DNA of 9,279 nucleotides from Dokdonella_A sp035760865 (GTDB lineage: Bacteria > Pseudomonadota > Gammaproteobacteria > Xanthomonadales > Rhodanobacteraceae). Of this stretch, positions 1 through 7,095 are shown in pieces. The notes beneath the pieces were generated by a model, which did not search any database, had not been told where the DNA came from, and worked only from the letters and a program-made list of their open reading frames with translations. Within the stretch, counting starts at the first letter, position 1, and every line of letters begins with the position of its first letter. The DNA lies in assembly GCA_035760865.1 (NCBI GenBank), contig DASTSE010000014.1:1-9279 (forward strand). Direction: 5' to 3'. Made by a program: the position numbers and the translations under genes.

Positions 1-2
1 CG

Positions 3-92
3 CACATCGTCGACCCCGTGCAGGTCGACGACGGCGTCGCCAACCGCGTCCTCGAACTCTTCTTCGGCTCGGTCATGCAGCTGGATGGGTGA
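3..92 (+). CDS. 3' end of an unidentified gene (truncated by the window edge)
   Basis: The reading frame entering at base 3 stays open for 29 codons and ends at TGA 90-92. The C-terminal peptide begins HIVDPVQVDDGVANR and ends VMQLDG. Nearly every codon has G or C in the third position, as in the confident genes here, which supports real coding on this strand. The other two plus frames give Arg- or Ser-rich peptides typical of out-of-frame reading. There is no recognisable domain in so short a tail, so I do not assign a function. The gene is convergent with the M14 peptidase gene ending at 312, and the nested inverted repeat lies between the two stops. Confidence 0.6.
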   Translation, partial: HIVDPVQVDDGVANRVLELFFGSVMQLDG

Positions 93-114
93 GCTTTCGC
101 GCGGAGAGCGCAAA

Positions 115-291
115 GACTGAACCACGAAGGACACGAAGAAACGCGGATGAAGAATGAAACACGGAGCACACAGAGGAAGAGCCCAGGCATAAAACGGTCT
201 TTGCTTTTCTCCGTGTGCTCCGTGTGCTCCGTGTTTCAATCTTCAATCTCTTGCTTCTCTTCGTGTCCTTCGTGTCCTTCGTGTTTCAGTC
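115..291. repeat. Nested inverted repeat built of 9-bp tandem units (possible bidirectional terminator)
   Basis: The outer arms 115-138 and 268-291 are reverse complements at 23 of 24 positions. The inner arms 148-176 and 217-245 match at 26 of 29, so the element could fold into one long two-tier hairpin. The right side holds two arrays of three 9-mers: CTCCGTGTG at 209-217, 218-226 and 227-235 (last copy ends in T), and CTTCGTGTC at 259-267, 268-276 and 277-285 (last copy ends in T). The left side has only about two copies of each complementary unit. Base composition is clearly less GC-rich than the flanking genes. It fills the gap between two convergent stops, so it may end or protect transcripts from both sides. 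I recall similar CACGAAGGACACGAAG-type repeats dispersed in other GC-rich environmental bacteria, but I cannot search here. A translation of 147-347 gives a Cys/Ser-rich peptide that is only this repeat read through. Confidence 0.8.
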
Positions 292-311
292 TTCCTGCTT
301 CCAGCTGCGAT

Positions 312-2120
312 TCAGCGCCCAGCCGCGCGTGCGCGTGCGCGGGCTAGGGCGCCCGCGTCGAGGCGGACGATCGGGTAGAGGCCGACGTTCTGCGTCGCGT
401 ACCACGGCGAGCGTTCGTAGAAGAACGCGAGGCGCGCCTGCGGGGACTTCGCGAACGCGGGATCGGCGAGGCGCTCGTCGAATGCCTTCTGCAGGGCCGG
501 GTCCTTCGCGAGCATCTCGCGCGCGAGGCGCTCGGCCACGCGCGCGTCCGCGTATTCCTTCTGCTCGAACACGGTATCGAGCAGGCCCCAGGCGAGCAGC
601 GAGTCGGACGCGCGCGGTTCGAGCAGGCCGACCGCGACGTTCGCGGCCGGCTGGTCGAGCGGCACGAGCACGGCGCCGGCGGCGAAGTCGGCTTCGACGC
701 GTTCGTTCGCGAGCGTGAATCCTTCCAGCATGTGATGGCCCTCGAACGGCGAGCTCGACCAGCGCGGTGCGCCGAGGCGATAGCGTTCGACCGCGAGGCG
801 CAGTGGCGCCGTCGTGCGCTCGGTGCGCAAGTGGTGCTCGCGCAGCTTGTCGATGACGACGGTCCAGCCGGCCGGCACGAGGTATGCGGCCGGCAGCGAC
901 ACCGTCTGCGTCGCGACCAGATCGCGGTAGTACGGAATCGTGTACGTCTTCGGCGTCTTCGGATCGTAATGCACCCAGGTGTCGCCCGAGATCGCGCTCG
1001 CCTCGCGCCGGAACGCATAGCCTTCGAGCTTGAACGGCACCGACTGCTTGGCCGTCGCGTAGGCGACCGCGAGTTTCGCGTCGGCGCGGCCCGCGCGCGC
1101 CACGGTGTCGGCGTCGGCCTGCGCGATTGCCTTGCGCAGCGCGGCACCGCCATGATTCACGTAGTCGAGCGTCGCGACGACGAAATCGTAGGTCGCGCGC
1201 ACGCGCGTCTCGTAGGGTTTGAGCATGTGCGTTTCGACCAGCAGCGCGGCGCGATTTCGCAGCGCGACGTAGCCGGTGGAAAATCGCGGGCCGGAACCGA
1301 AGTTGCCGATGCCCTTGGCGATGTCGCGATGGTCGACGAGGTCGAGGTACGGCGCGGACCGATGTCCCTTGCGTTCGAACGCGGGCAGGATGGTGCGTTC
1401 GAACGCCTCGTGCTGCCACTGCTGCACGGCCGGATGCAGCGGTCCCCACTGCTCGGTGTACCAGGTGAGATCGTACGGGTAGTCGGCGCCGTCGGTCGTG
1501 TGAATGTCGAGGAACAGGTCGGGCAGCCACGCGTCGTACATCGCCAGCCAGTCGCGCATCTCGGGCGCATCGGCCTTCATGTAGTCGCGGTTGAGGTTGA
1601 GGCCCTGCGCGGTCGCGCGGAATCCCATCTCCGCCGGGCCGAGCTGGTTGATGCGGTTGTACGGCCCGGAGTTCTCGTGGCCGTCGACGTTGAAGATCGG
1701 CAGCCAGACGAGGATCGCATGGTCGAGCAGGTGCGGCTGCTTCGCCGCCACACTGACGTCGCGCAGCAGCATGAGCGCCGCATCCTTGCCTTCGATCTCG
1801 CCGGCGTGGATGCCCGATTGCACCATCACGATCGTCTTGCCCGACGCGTGCGCCGCCTGCGGCGTGAACTCGCCGTCCTTCGCGGCGACCACGAGCATGA
1901 GGTCGCGGCCTTCGGGCGACACGCCGAAGCGCGTGAGCCGCAACGTCCGCGGCGACGCGGCCGCGAGACGTTCGAGGTACGCGCGCGTCTGCGCGTACGA
2001 CGGCGTCGTACGGAACGCCGCGGCTTCCGCGGGCGTGGTCCAGTCGCCGTCGGCGGCGGTGGCCGACGCGCACGCCGAACCGAGCAGGAGGGTGAGCAGC
2101 ATGCAGCGGGCGGCGATCAT
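312..2120 (-). CDS. Secreted M14 family zinc carboxypeptidase
   Basis: Protein of 602 aa. The N-terminus (MIAARCMLLTLLLGSACASA, then TAADGDW) is a Sec signal peptide with likely cleavage near residue 23. The Cys at 17 lacks a good lipobox, so a soluble periplasmic or secreted enzyme is more likely than a lipoprotein. The M14 site is complete: HAGE gives zinc ligands H105 and E108, LNLNRDY gives substrate-binding N177-R178, DIHTTDG gives the third zinc ligand H207, and LLVETH gives the catalytic base E296. From family knowledge it hydrolyses peptide bonds, usually near a C-terminus; the substrate is unknown. About 250 residues after the catalytic domain, including DSLLAWG and FEQKEYADARVAE, match the long bacterial M14 form. 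I chose the ATG at 2118-2120 because the signal peptide starts there. A second ATG at 2102 would shorten it by six residues. The frame stays open upstream into the DUF502 gene, but that part is an out-of-frame shadow. It lies 95 bp downstream of DUF502 and may be cotranscribed. Confidence 0.92.
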   Translation of the reverse strand: MIAARCMLLTLLLGSACASATAADGDWTTPAEAAAFRTTPSYAQTRAYLERLAAASPRTLRLTRFGVSPEGRDLMLVVAAKDGEFTPQAAHASGKTIVMVQSGIHAGEIEGKDAALMLLRDVSVAAKQPHLLDHAILVWLPIFNVDGHENSGPYNRINQLGPAEMGFRATAQGLNLNRDYMKADAPEMRDWLAMYDAWLPDLFLDIHTTDGADYPYDLTWYTEQWGPLHPAVQQWQHEAFERTILPAFERKGHRSAPYLDLVDHRDIAKGIGNFGSGPRFSTGYVALRNRAALLVETHMLKPYETRVRATYDFVVATLDYVNHGGAALRKAIAQADADTVARAGRADAKLAVAYATAKQSVPFKLEGYAFRREASAISGDTWVHYDPKTPKTYTIPYYRDLVATQTVSLPAAYLVPAGWTVVIDKLREHHLRTERTTAPLRLAVERYRLGAPRWSSSPFEGHHMLEGFTLANERVEADFAAGAVLVPLDQPAANVAVGLLEPRASDSLLAWGLLDTVFEQKEYADARVAERLAREMLAKDPALQKAFDERLADPAFAKSPQARLAFFYERSPWYATQNVGLYPIVRLDAGALARARARAAGR

Positions 2121-2215
2121 GCGGTTGTCTCGCGTCGGTCGATCGCGCGATGGTAATGCATCGCCGTCCCGCTCCTTCCGACCCGCGAGGCGACGGTGCG
2201 CAACGGCGGCGCCGC

Positions 2216-2869
2216 TCAATCCATTCGTGACGGTCGCCGGCCGCTCAGGTCGAACGGCAACGGGTCGGGACCCACGGCGCCCGCGGACAGGATGAACGCC
2301 ATCGCCTGGTCGACGCTCCAGTCGGTCGCGACGAGCCGGTCGAGCGGCACGATCTCGAGGTAGCCGCCGGTCGGGTTCGGCGTCGTCGGCACGTACACCG
2401 ACGCGAGCTCGGTGCCGCTCGCATCGCGGAACACGCGCGTGACGAACCCGATCGACTTCAGCTCCGGCGACGGGAAGTCGATCAGGACCACGCGCTGCGT
2501 GCCGCTCGGCTTGTTCTGCAGCATCGTCATGAGCTTCTTCGCGCCGCCGTAGATGCTGTGCGCGATCGGGATGCGCTCGATCACCTTCTCGAATGCGCCG
2601 AGCATGCGCTGGCCGAACACGCGGTTTGCGGCGAAGCCCATCGCGTACAGCGTGACCAAGGTCACGACGAACGCGAGCAGCGACATCAACCAGCCCTCGT
2701 GCAGGCGGCCGAGCGTCTCGGGAAACGCCTCGAACAGCGCGGCCACCCACGGCAGGTTGATCTGCGACAGCAGCGAGAAGATCGACTTGAAGACGATCCA
2801 GGTCAGCCAGATCGGAATGAACGTGAGCAGGCCGGTGAGCAGGTAACGCTGGACGTAGAGCGGACGCAT
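2216..2869 (-). CDS. DUF502 family inner-membrane protein
   Basis: Protein of 217 aa, a normal length for DUF502 (COG2928). Two hydrophobic segments are visible, about residues 11-33 (LTGLLTFIPIWLTWIVF) and 60-81 (LMSLLAFVVTLVTLYAMGF). A conserved soluble domain follows, with the family hallmarks RIPIAHSIYGGAKKL (99-112) and YVPTTPNPTGGY (159-170). The family is an integral membrane protein of unproven biochemical function, so none is given. The ATG at 2867-2869 is directly followed by a typical start, MRPLYVQRYLLTGLLTFIP. The leader is GC-rich and has no clear Shine-Dalgarno. It sits 67 bp after the kinase gene stop and 95 bp before the M14 start, all on one strand, which is compatible with an operon. 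Confidence 0.93.
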   Translation of the reverse strand: MRPLYVQRYLLTGLLTFIPIWLTWIVFKSIFSLLSQINLPWVAALFEAFPETLGRLHEGWLMSLLAFVVTLVTLYAMGFAANRVFGQRMLGAFEKVIERIPIAHSIYGGAKKLMTMLQNKPSGTQRVVLIDFPSPELKSIGFVTRVFRDASGTELASVYVPTTPNPTGGYLEIVPLDRLVATDWSVDQAMAFILSAGAVGPDPLPFDLSGRRPSRMD

Positions 2870-2936
2870 GGCGGCGGCGGGATCGGGGGCGGACCCAAGC
2901 GTAGCCGATCGGTGCGCGATCCGCGCCGCGTGCGCG

Positions 2937-5126
2937 TCACGACGTGTCGGCGGCGGGCAGTTCGCGCACGAGGCGGATGCCGACGTTGGCGTAACCGACG
3001 TCGGCCGGCGCGCTGTCGATGCGGTCGATGTTGGACTCCTCGTCGTCGTCGCGCCACGACAGGCCGCGGAACCGATGTTCGCCGCACGCCTCGCCGCCGC
3101 GCCCGCGGTTCGCGCAGACGTCGACCCATTCGCTCACGTTGCCGGCGAGGTCGTGCAGGCCCGGCGCGCTCGTGCCGAAGCGACCGACCGGCGCGGTGTG
3201 CTCGAATCCGTCGTCGCAACCGCGCCGCGCCTCGATGTTGGCGCTGCGACATGCCTTGCCGGTGCCTGCGGCGCGCGCGGCGGCAAGCCATTCGTTCGAA
3301 CTCGGCAGGCGGTAGCGGGCGCCGGTCCGCTCCGACAGCCAGCGCGCGTATGCATTAGCGTCCGCCCAGCTCACGCAGACGACCGGATGGTCGTCGCCCT
3401 GCTCGAAACCGGGATGGCGCCAGTCGATGCCGCGCGAAGCGACGAGCGCGATGAGGTTCTGCGACGCGCGACAGCGCGCGGCCGGCCGCCCGGTCGCCTT
3501 CGCGAACGCCGCGTACGCGCCGCGCGTGATCTCGTCGACCGACATCGCGATCGAAGGATTCGAGCCGCGGCCGCCGGGCATCACGACCATCTCGGGGCCG
3601 TCGCCGTCGTGGATCGTCGCTCCTTCGCGCAGCCGGGCGTTGGCCTGCCGCAAGGCCGCTTCGACCGCCTTCGCCTGTGCCGCGTCGATGCGCGCGAGTG
3701 CGGGCAACAGCGGCTCGAGCGCACGCAGCGCGCTCGGGTCGAGCGGGTCGCGCGGGCGCGCGCGGCGCTGCTCGACCGCGTCGTGCACGGACTTCGCGAA
3801 CGCGGCCTCGGCCTCGCCGCCGGCGCCGCCCGCACGCGCGGCGAGCTCGGCGGCCTGGTTCATTGCGGTGGTGGCGTCGTCCGCGTGGTCGTCGGCGATC
3901 GCCTTGAGCGCCTGCGCGCCGAGTCGATCGAAGATGGCCGCGATCCCGCGGCGGGCGTCTTCCTGGTTCGGCTCGGTCGCGAGTACGGCGAGGTATTCGT
4001 CGGCCGCGCTCGCGCCGGTCGGGACGACGAGCAGGCCGGCCGACATCAGCTCGTCGGCCTTCTTCAGGCGCTGCGCGCGGCCGACCGCTTCGGCACCGTC
4101 GCCGCCGACCGGCGCGAGCGGCGTGGCCGCGCCGGTGGCGCCGTCCGCATGCGCCGCGGTGCGTTGCGCGACGTGCGGCGACAGCGCGAGCAGCGCCAGC
4201 AGTACGACCGCCATGAGGCCGACGAGCGCGAGCGCGCGCCGTCGGCGCGGTATCGCGACGATCTTCTCGACCAACGCCTTCCAATAGCGACCGAAGCTGC
4301 TCGTCGAGGCCGCCCGCATGCGCCGGCCGACAATGTCGAGCGCGGCGAGCATCTCCTCGGCGCTCTGGAAGCGCGCATCCGGGTGCTTCGCGAGCGCCTT
4401 GTCGATGAGCGGCTGCCAGATGCGCCGCGTGACCGGCAGGCGCGGGACCGGCTTCTCGATGTGGGCGAGCGCGACCGCGAGCGCGTCGGCGCCCTGGAAC
4501 GGCATCTCGCCCGTGAGCAGTTCGTAGCAGACGACGCCGAGGCTGTAGAAGTCCGAGCGGCCGTCGATCGGCTGGCCGCGTGCCTGCTCCGGGCTCATGT
4601 AGCCGGACGAGCCGATCGTTGCGCCTTCGCGCGTGACGCGTTGCTGCTTCGAACCCGTCAGCGCGATGCCGAAGTCGGCCAGCATCGGACGGTCGAGCTT
4701 GTCGAACAGGACGTTCTCCGGCTTGACGTCGCGATGCACGATGCCGTGGTCGTGCGCGCAGCCGAGCGCTTCGACGAGCGCGCGCATGACCGCGAGGATG
4801 CGCTCGGGGTCGTCGCGCACGTTGCGCGTGGACAGGTCGCCGTTCGACAGGTACGGCATCGTGTAGTAGATCTGCCCGGTCGAGGTGCGACCGACGTCGT
4901 GGATCTGCACGATGTGCGGATGATCGAGGCGCGCGATCGTGCGCGCCTCGTTCTCGAAGCGGCGCACGAGATCGTCGCCGGAATGGTCGCTCGCGAGGAC
5001 CTTGATCGCGACGAGGCGCGACAGCGACTCCTGGCTCGCGAGGTAGACGGTCGCCATGCCGCCCACGCCGAGCCGGCCGATCAGCCGATAGCCCGGAATG
5101 GTGAACGGTTGTTTCAGATAGGTCAT
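2937..5126 (-). CDS. Transmembrane Ser/Thr protein kinase with C-terminal SUMF1/FGE-like domain
   Basis: Protein of 729 aa. Residues about 12-270 are a Hanks-type kinase with all key residues: glycine loop G20-V-G-G-M-A-T-V, VAIK lysine K42, helix-C glutamate likely E60, HRDVKPEN with catalytic D133, DFG at 151-153, and GSSGYMSPEQ at 172-181. It should therefore be active. A basic RRRR stretch precedes one membrane helix at about 298-316, placing the kinase in the cytoplasm and the rest in the periplasm. Residues 350-500 are Ala-rich and helical, TPR-like (SAADEYLAVLATEPNQEDA). Residues about 505-722 resemble the formylglycine-generating-enzyme fold: PVVCVSWADANAYARWLSE, RYRLPSSNEW, GLHDLAGNVSEWV, FRGLSW. 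The FGE start is compressed (no MGS...E.P block), so it is probably a sensor or binding module rather than an enzyme. The start ATG at 5124-5126 is followed directly by the kinase N-lobe; no strong Shine-Dalgarno is seen. Confidence 0.93.
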   Translation of the reverse strand: MTYLKQPFTIPGYRLIGRLGVGGMATVYLASQESLSRLVAIKVLASDHSGDDLVRRFENEARTIARLDHPHIVQIHDVGRTSTGQIYYTMPYLSNGDLSTRNVRDDPERILAVMRALVEALGCAHDHGIVHRDVKPENVLFDKLDRPMLADFGIALTGSKQQRVTREGATIGSSGYMSPEQARGQPIDGRSDFYSLGVVCYELLTGEMPFQGADALAVALAHIEKPVPRLPVTRRIWQPLIDKALAKHPDARFQSAEEMLAALDIVGRRMRAASTSSFGRYWKALVEKIVAIPRRRRALALVGLMAVVLLALLALSPHVAQRTAAHADGATGAATPLAPVGGDGAEAVGRAQRLKKADELMSAGLLVVPTGASAADEYLAVLATEPNQEDARRGIAAIFDRLGAQALKAIADDHADDATTAMNQAAELAARAGGAGGEAEAAFAKSVHDAVEQRRARPRDPLDPSALRALEPLLPALARIDAAQAKAVEAALRQANARLREGATIHDGDGPEMVVMPGGRGSNPSIAMSVDEITRGAYAAFAKATGRPAARCRASQNLIALVASRGIDWRHPGFEQGDDHPVVCVSWADANAYARWLSERTGARYRLPSSNEWLAAARAAGTGKACRSANIEARRGCDDGFEHTAPVGRFGTSAPGLHDLAGNVSEWVDVCANRGRGGEACGEHRFRGLSWRDDDEESNIDRIDSAPADVGYANVGIRLVRELPAADTS

Positions 5127-5261
5127 GGCAATCGCATGGCGTCAGGCCCACAATTCTAGCGAACCGGCGACAGCAGAGCGCATCGCGTCGCCGGAAAACG
5201 CGGCCGACGGCACACTATCGAGTGTCCGGACGCCCGCTTGGCGCGCCATCGGAGGGCCGCC
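5127..5261. promoter_or_regulatory. Divergent intergenic region between the kinase and the P-loop kinase genes
   Basis: This 135-bp gap must hold start signals for both flanking genes. On the minus strand, 5153-5158 reads TAGAAT, one base from the TATAAT consensus and about 27 bp upstream of the kinase ATG, but I find no matching -35 box. On the plus strand there are two small dyads upstream of the P-loop gene: ACACT-ATCG-AGTGT at 5212-5225 and, overlapping its end, GTCCGGAC at 5224-5231. They could be an operator, but dyads this short also arise by chance. Promoter assignment is weak; the divergent arrangement itself is clear. Confidence 0.35.
5251..5256 (+). promoter_or_regulatory. Shine-Dalgarno GGAGGG that fixes the P-loop kinase start
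   Basis: GGAGGG at 5251-5256 lies five bases upstream of GTG 5262-5264, an ideal spacing. It favours this GTG over the in-frame TTG at 5238, which lies upstream of the site, and over later GTG codons at 5301 and 5340. The GTG at 5301 also has a weaker GGAG at 5287-5290. Confidence 0.6.
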
Positions 5262-5885
5262 GTGCCGTTCCGGGCGAACCGGACCTGGAGCTCGACCGAC
5301 GTGCCGGACAACCGAAACCCGCCTGCTGTCGACACGCGCGTGGCGTCGAGCACGCCGCTCGCGGTCGCACTGATCGGCTTGCCGGGCGCAGGCAAGAGCA
5401 CGGTCGCGCGCGCGCTCGCCGCCGAACTCGGCCTGCGCCGCGTCTGTCGCGACGAGGTGCGCGCGGCGATGTTCCCCCAGTGCGACTACAGCTTCATCGA
5501 GAAGCGCGCCGCGTACCGTGGCGTGCTGCTCGCGGTCGAGATCAACGGCCTGCTCGGCCGGTCGAGCGTGATCGACGGCATGACCTTCTCGCGCCGCGAA
5601 GACTATGCGCGCTTGCTCGAACTCGCGGACCGGCAGCGCTTCGCCGTCATGGCGCTGCATCTCGACTGCGCGCCCGCGCTCGCGCGCCGGCGCGTGGCCG
5701 AGGATGCGCTGCGGGGGGCGCATCCGGCGCGCGATCGCGGCCCGGAACTCGTCGATTCGGTCGCCGCGCGCTTCGACGAACCGCCTGCCGATGCCGTGCG
5801 CATCGATGCGTCGTTGCCGGTCGCCGACATGTGTCGTCGTGCGGTCGACGCGGTTCGCGCTCGGCTGCTCGAAGGCGCAGCCTGA
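5262..5885 (+). CDS. P-loop kinase / AAA_33-like ATP-binding protein
   Basis: Protein of 207 aa from the GTG start. A Walker A motif GLPGAGKST at residues 39-47 (lysine 45) follows a hydrophobic strand (LAVALI). Then come RRVCRDEVRAAMF, typical of the nucleoside/nucleotide-kinase-like AAA_33 group, the second strand with acidic end (SSVIDGMTFSRRED), and an Arg-rich lid region (CAPALARRRVAEDALR). By family knowledge such proteins phosphorylate small molecules or nucleic-acid ends, or are uncharacterised; the substrate cannot be read from sequence. The first 30 residues before the P-loop are polar and poorly conserved in appearance, so a start at GTG 5301 (194 aa) is possible. It is transcribed divergently from the Ser/Thr kinase and converges with TIGR03032, with only two bases between the stops. 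Confidence 0.85.
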   Translation: MPFRANRTWSSTDVPDNRNPPAVDTRVASSTPLAVALIGLPGAGKSTVARALAAELGLRRVCRDEVRAAMFPQCDYSFIEKRAAYRGVLLAVEINGLLGRSSVIDGMTFSRREDYARLLELADRQRFAVMALHLDCAPALARRRVAEDALRGAHPARDRGPELVDSVAARFDEPPADAVRIDASLPVADMCRRAVDAVRARLLEGAA

Positions 5886-5891
5886 CGTCAG
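5882..5891. other. Palindrome CTGACGTCAG holding both convergent stop codons
   Basis: The stop of the P-loop kinase (TGA 5883-5885) and the stop of the TIGR03032 gene (TCA 5888-5890, read as TGA on the minus strand) are the two halves of TGACGTCA. The inner 10 bp form a perfect dyad. No room is left for a conventional intergenic terminator, so any transcript end must lie inside the opposing gene. Confidence 0.9.
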
Positions 5892-7036
5892 CCGATGGGC
5901 GCCGCCTGACCGATCGGCGCCGCCGGCGCAGGCGAGAACGCGACCTCGCGCAGCGCCTCGTCCGGCAACGCGTACGCGCTCGCGAGCAGGTCGCCTTCGT
6001 GGATGATCTCGGGAAACAGGATCCCGGGCAGCGCCTGCACCGCGAAGATCTCCTGCACGCCGCCGGTGAACTTGAGCAAGGCGACGGTCTTGCCGGTGCC
6101 GATGTGCACGGCCCACACGCCGCTCTGGCGGTCCTTGTTGTCTTCGGTGATCTCGATGTCGGTGAACGCGTTCGTCTCGCGCAGCTGCGACAGGCCGATG
6201 AACGCGATCGGCCCGAGGAAATCGAGCCCGCGCGCGAAGCCGGGCACGGCCGCGAAATCGGTCTTCTCGCCCGTTTTCGGGTCGATCGTCACGAGCTTGC
6301 CGCGGCCCGATTCGAGCACCCACAGGCGGTTGTCGTACCAGCGCGGCGAGTGCGGCATCGAAAGCCCTCGCGCGATGATCTTGTTGCTCGCCATGTCGAA
6401 CAGCACGCCGCCGTCGCGCTTGTTGACGCGCCAGCCCTGCGGTTCGTTCGTTTCGCCGAGCGCGGTGAGGTAGCGCGGCCGGCCGTCGCGCATCGCGAGG
6501 CCGTTGAGGTGGCAGCGGTCCTCCGGCGCGTAGTGGGTGACGCAGCTCGGCCGCCAGCGCGGCACGAAGCTCGATTTCATGTCGAGCGTGCACAGGCACG
6601 AGAACAGCGTGTTCACGAACCAGAGGTCGCCGTGCTTGTCCCAGGCCATCTCGTGGATGTCGATCGCGCCGGTGATGTGCACGCGGCGCGCCATGTACAC
6701 GGCGTCGTGGCGTGGCGGGTCCTGCAGGCGCCTGGCGACCGCGGGCATGTTGCGGAACTCGGCGACCTCCAGCGCGGTGCCGAGCGCGAGGCGCTGGTTG
6801 TCCGCAGCCATGCCCATCGGGCGCACGAAGTTGCGGAAGTGCGTGTTGATGCTCGCGCCGTCCGGGCGCAGGATCACGAGCTTGCCGGCCTGGTACGTGC
6901 TGACGACGAGGCAGCCGCCGAGCTGCCGCAGCAGGTCGGGGAAGTTCGTCGTATGCACGCTGCCGAGCACTTCGGCGACGGTCTTTTCGGGCACGGCGTC
7001 GGCGGCGGGGGCCGCAGGGGTGTCGTAGTTCGTCAT
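5888..7036 (-). CDS. TIGR03032 family protein (function unknown)
   Basis: Protein of 382 aa, close to the usual family length. The family signature runs through the whole chain: GGCLVVSTYQAGKLVIL (40-56), RVHITGAIDIHEMAWD (118-133), LWFVNTLFSCLCTLD (138-152), PEDRCHLNGLAMRDG (171-185), ARGLSMPHSPRWYDNRLWVL (222-241), GLSQLRETNAF (281-291) and VQEIFAVQALPGILFPE (327-343). The repeated strand-turn pattern suggests a beta-propeller-like fold. Conserved His (128, 176, 229) and Cys (147, 175) could be a metal or active site, but that is inference. There is no signal peptide, so it is likely cytoplasmic. The ATG at 7036 is used; another in-frame ATG at 7063 would add nine residues and neither has a clear Shine-Dalgarno. 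The last codons carry a duplicated AAPIG. It is 59 bp downstream of the GNAT gene and probably cotranscribed. Confidence 0.92.
   Translation of the reverse strand: MTNYDTPAAPAADAVPEKTVAEVLGSVHTTNFPDLLRQLGGCLVVSTYQAGKLVILRPDGASINTHFRNFVRPMGMAADNQRLALGTALEVAEFRNMPAVARRLQDPPRHDAVYMARRVHITGAIDIHEMAWDKHGDLWFVNTLFSCLCTLDMKSSFVPRWRPSCVTHYAPEDRCHLNGLAMRDGRPRYLTALGETNEPQGWRVNKRDGGVLFDMASNKIIARGLSMPHSPRWYDNRLWVLESGRGKLVTIDPKTGEKTDFAAVPGFARGLDFLGPIAFIGLSQLRETNAFTDIEITEDNKDRQSGVWAVHIGTGKTVALLKFTGGVQEIFAVQALPGILFPEIIHEGDLLASAYALPDEALREVAFSPAPAAPIGQAAPIG
5892..5924. repeat. Imperfect 18-bp-period direct repeat at the 3' end of the TIGR03032 gene
   Basis: CCGATGGGCGCCGCC at 5892-5906 recurs at 5910-5924 as CCGATCGGCGCCGCC (14 of 15 identical). 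The period of 18 bp keeps the frame and duplicates AAPIG in the C-terminal tail (PAAPIGQAAPIG). It looks like a recent in-frame slippage in a tail beyond the conserved domain. Confidence 0.75.
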
Positions 7037-7072
7037 GGCGGGTCGGCGGATTCGGGGCTTCATCGTGCCACA

Positions 7073-7088
7073 CGGAGCGCGTGCTCCG
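7073..7088. other. Short GC hairpin between the GNAT and TIGR03032 genes
   Basis: CGGAGC at 7073-7078 and GCTCCG at 7083-7088 form a six-pair stem with a four-base loop (GCGT). It sits eight bases after the GNAT stop on the minus strand. No T-run follows, so it is more likely a pause or mRNA-stability element, or chance in GC-rich DNA, than a full terminator. It also overlaps the leader of the longer TIGR03032 start. Confidence 0.3.
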
Positions 7089-7095
7089 CGCGCGG

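Noticed and set aside
209..285. CRISPR-like spaced repeats
   Set aside because: The repeat units are 9 bp, directly tandem with no unique spacers, and form an inverted structure, so this is not a CRISPR array.
147..347. Cys/Ser-rich 66-codon frame (repeats of SVCSV and SCPSCP)
   Set aside because: It is the translation of the nested 9-mer repeat and has no Shine-Dalgarno or domain.
286..2073. 595-codon minus-strand frame overlapping the M14 gene in another frame
   Set aside because: Arg-rich composition of an out-of-frame reading. The overlapping M14 frame explains the region.
732..2156. 474-codon open frame on the plus strand opposite the M14 gene
   Set aside because: Low-complexity Arg/Val-rich translation with no motif. 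The opposite strand encodes a complete M14 active site.
2148..2163. Small dyad CGATG...CATCG between DUF502 and M14
   Set aside because: A five-pair stem in GC-rich DNA is expected by chance, and it has no T-run or known motif.
2121..2750. In-frame upstream extension of the M14 frame to 2750 (812 aa in total)
   Set aside because: The first 210 residues overlap the DUF502 gene out of frame and are Arg-rich. The signal peptide begins at the ATG at 2120.
2868..5159. 763-codon open frame on the plus strand opposite the kinase gene
   Set aside because: It is an Arg/Ala/Val-rich antisense shadow produced by high GC. The minus-strand frame has complete kinase and SUMF1-like motifs, and this one has no domain.
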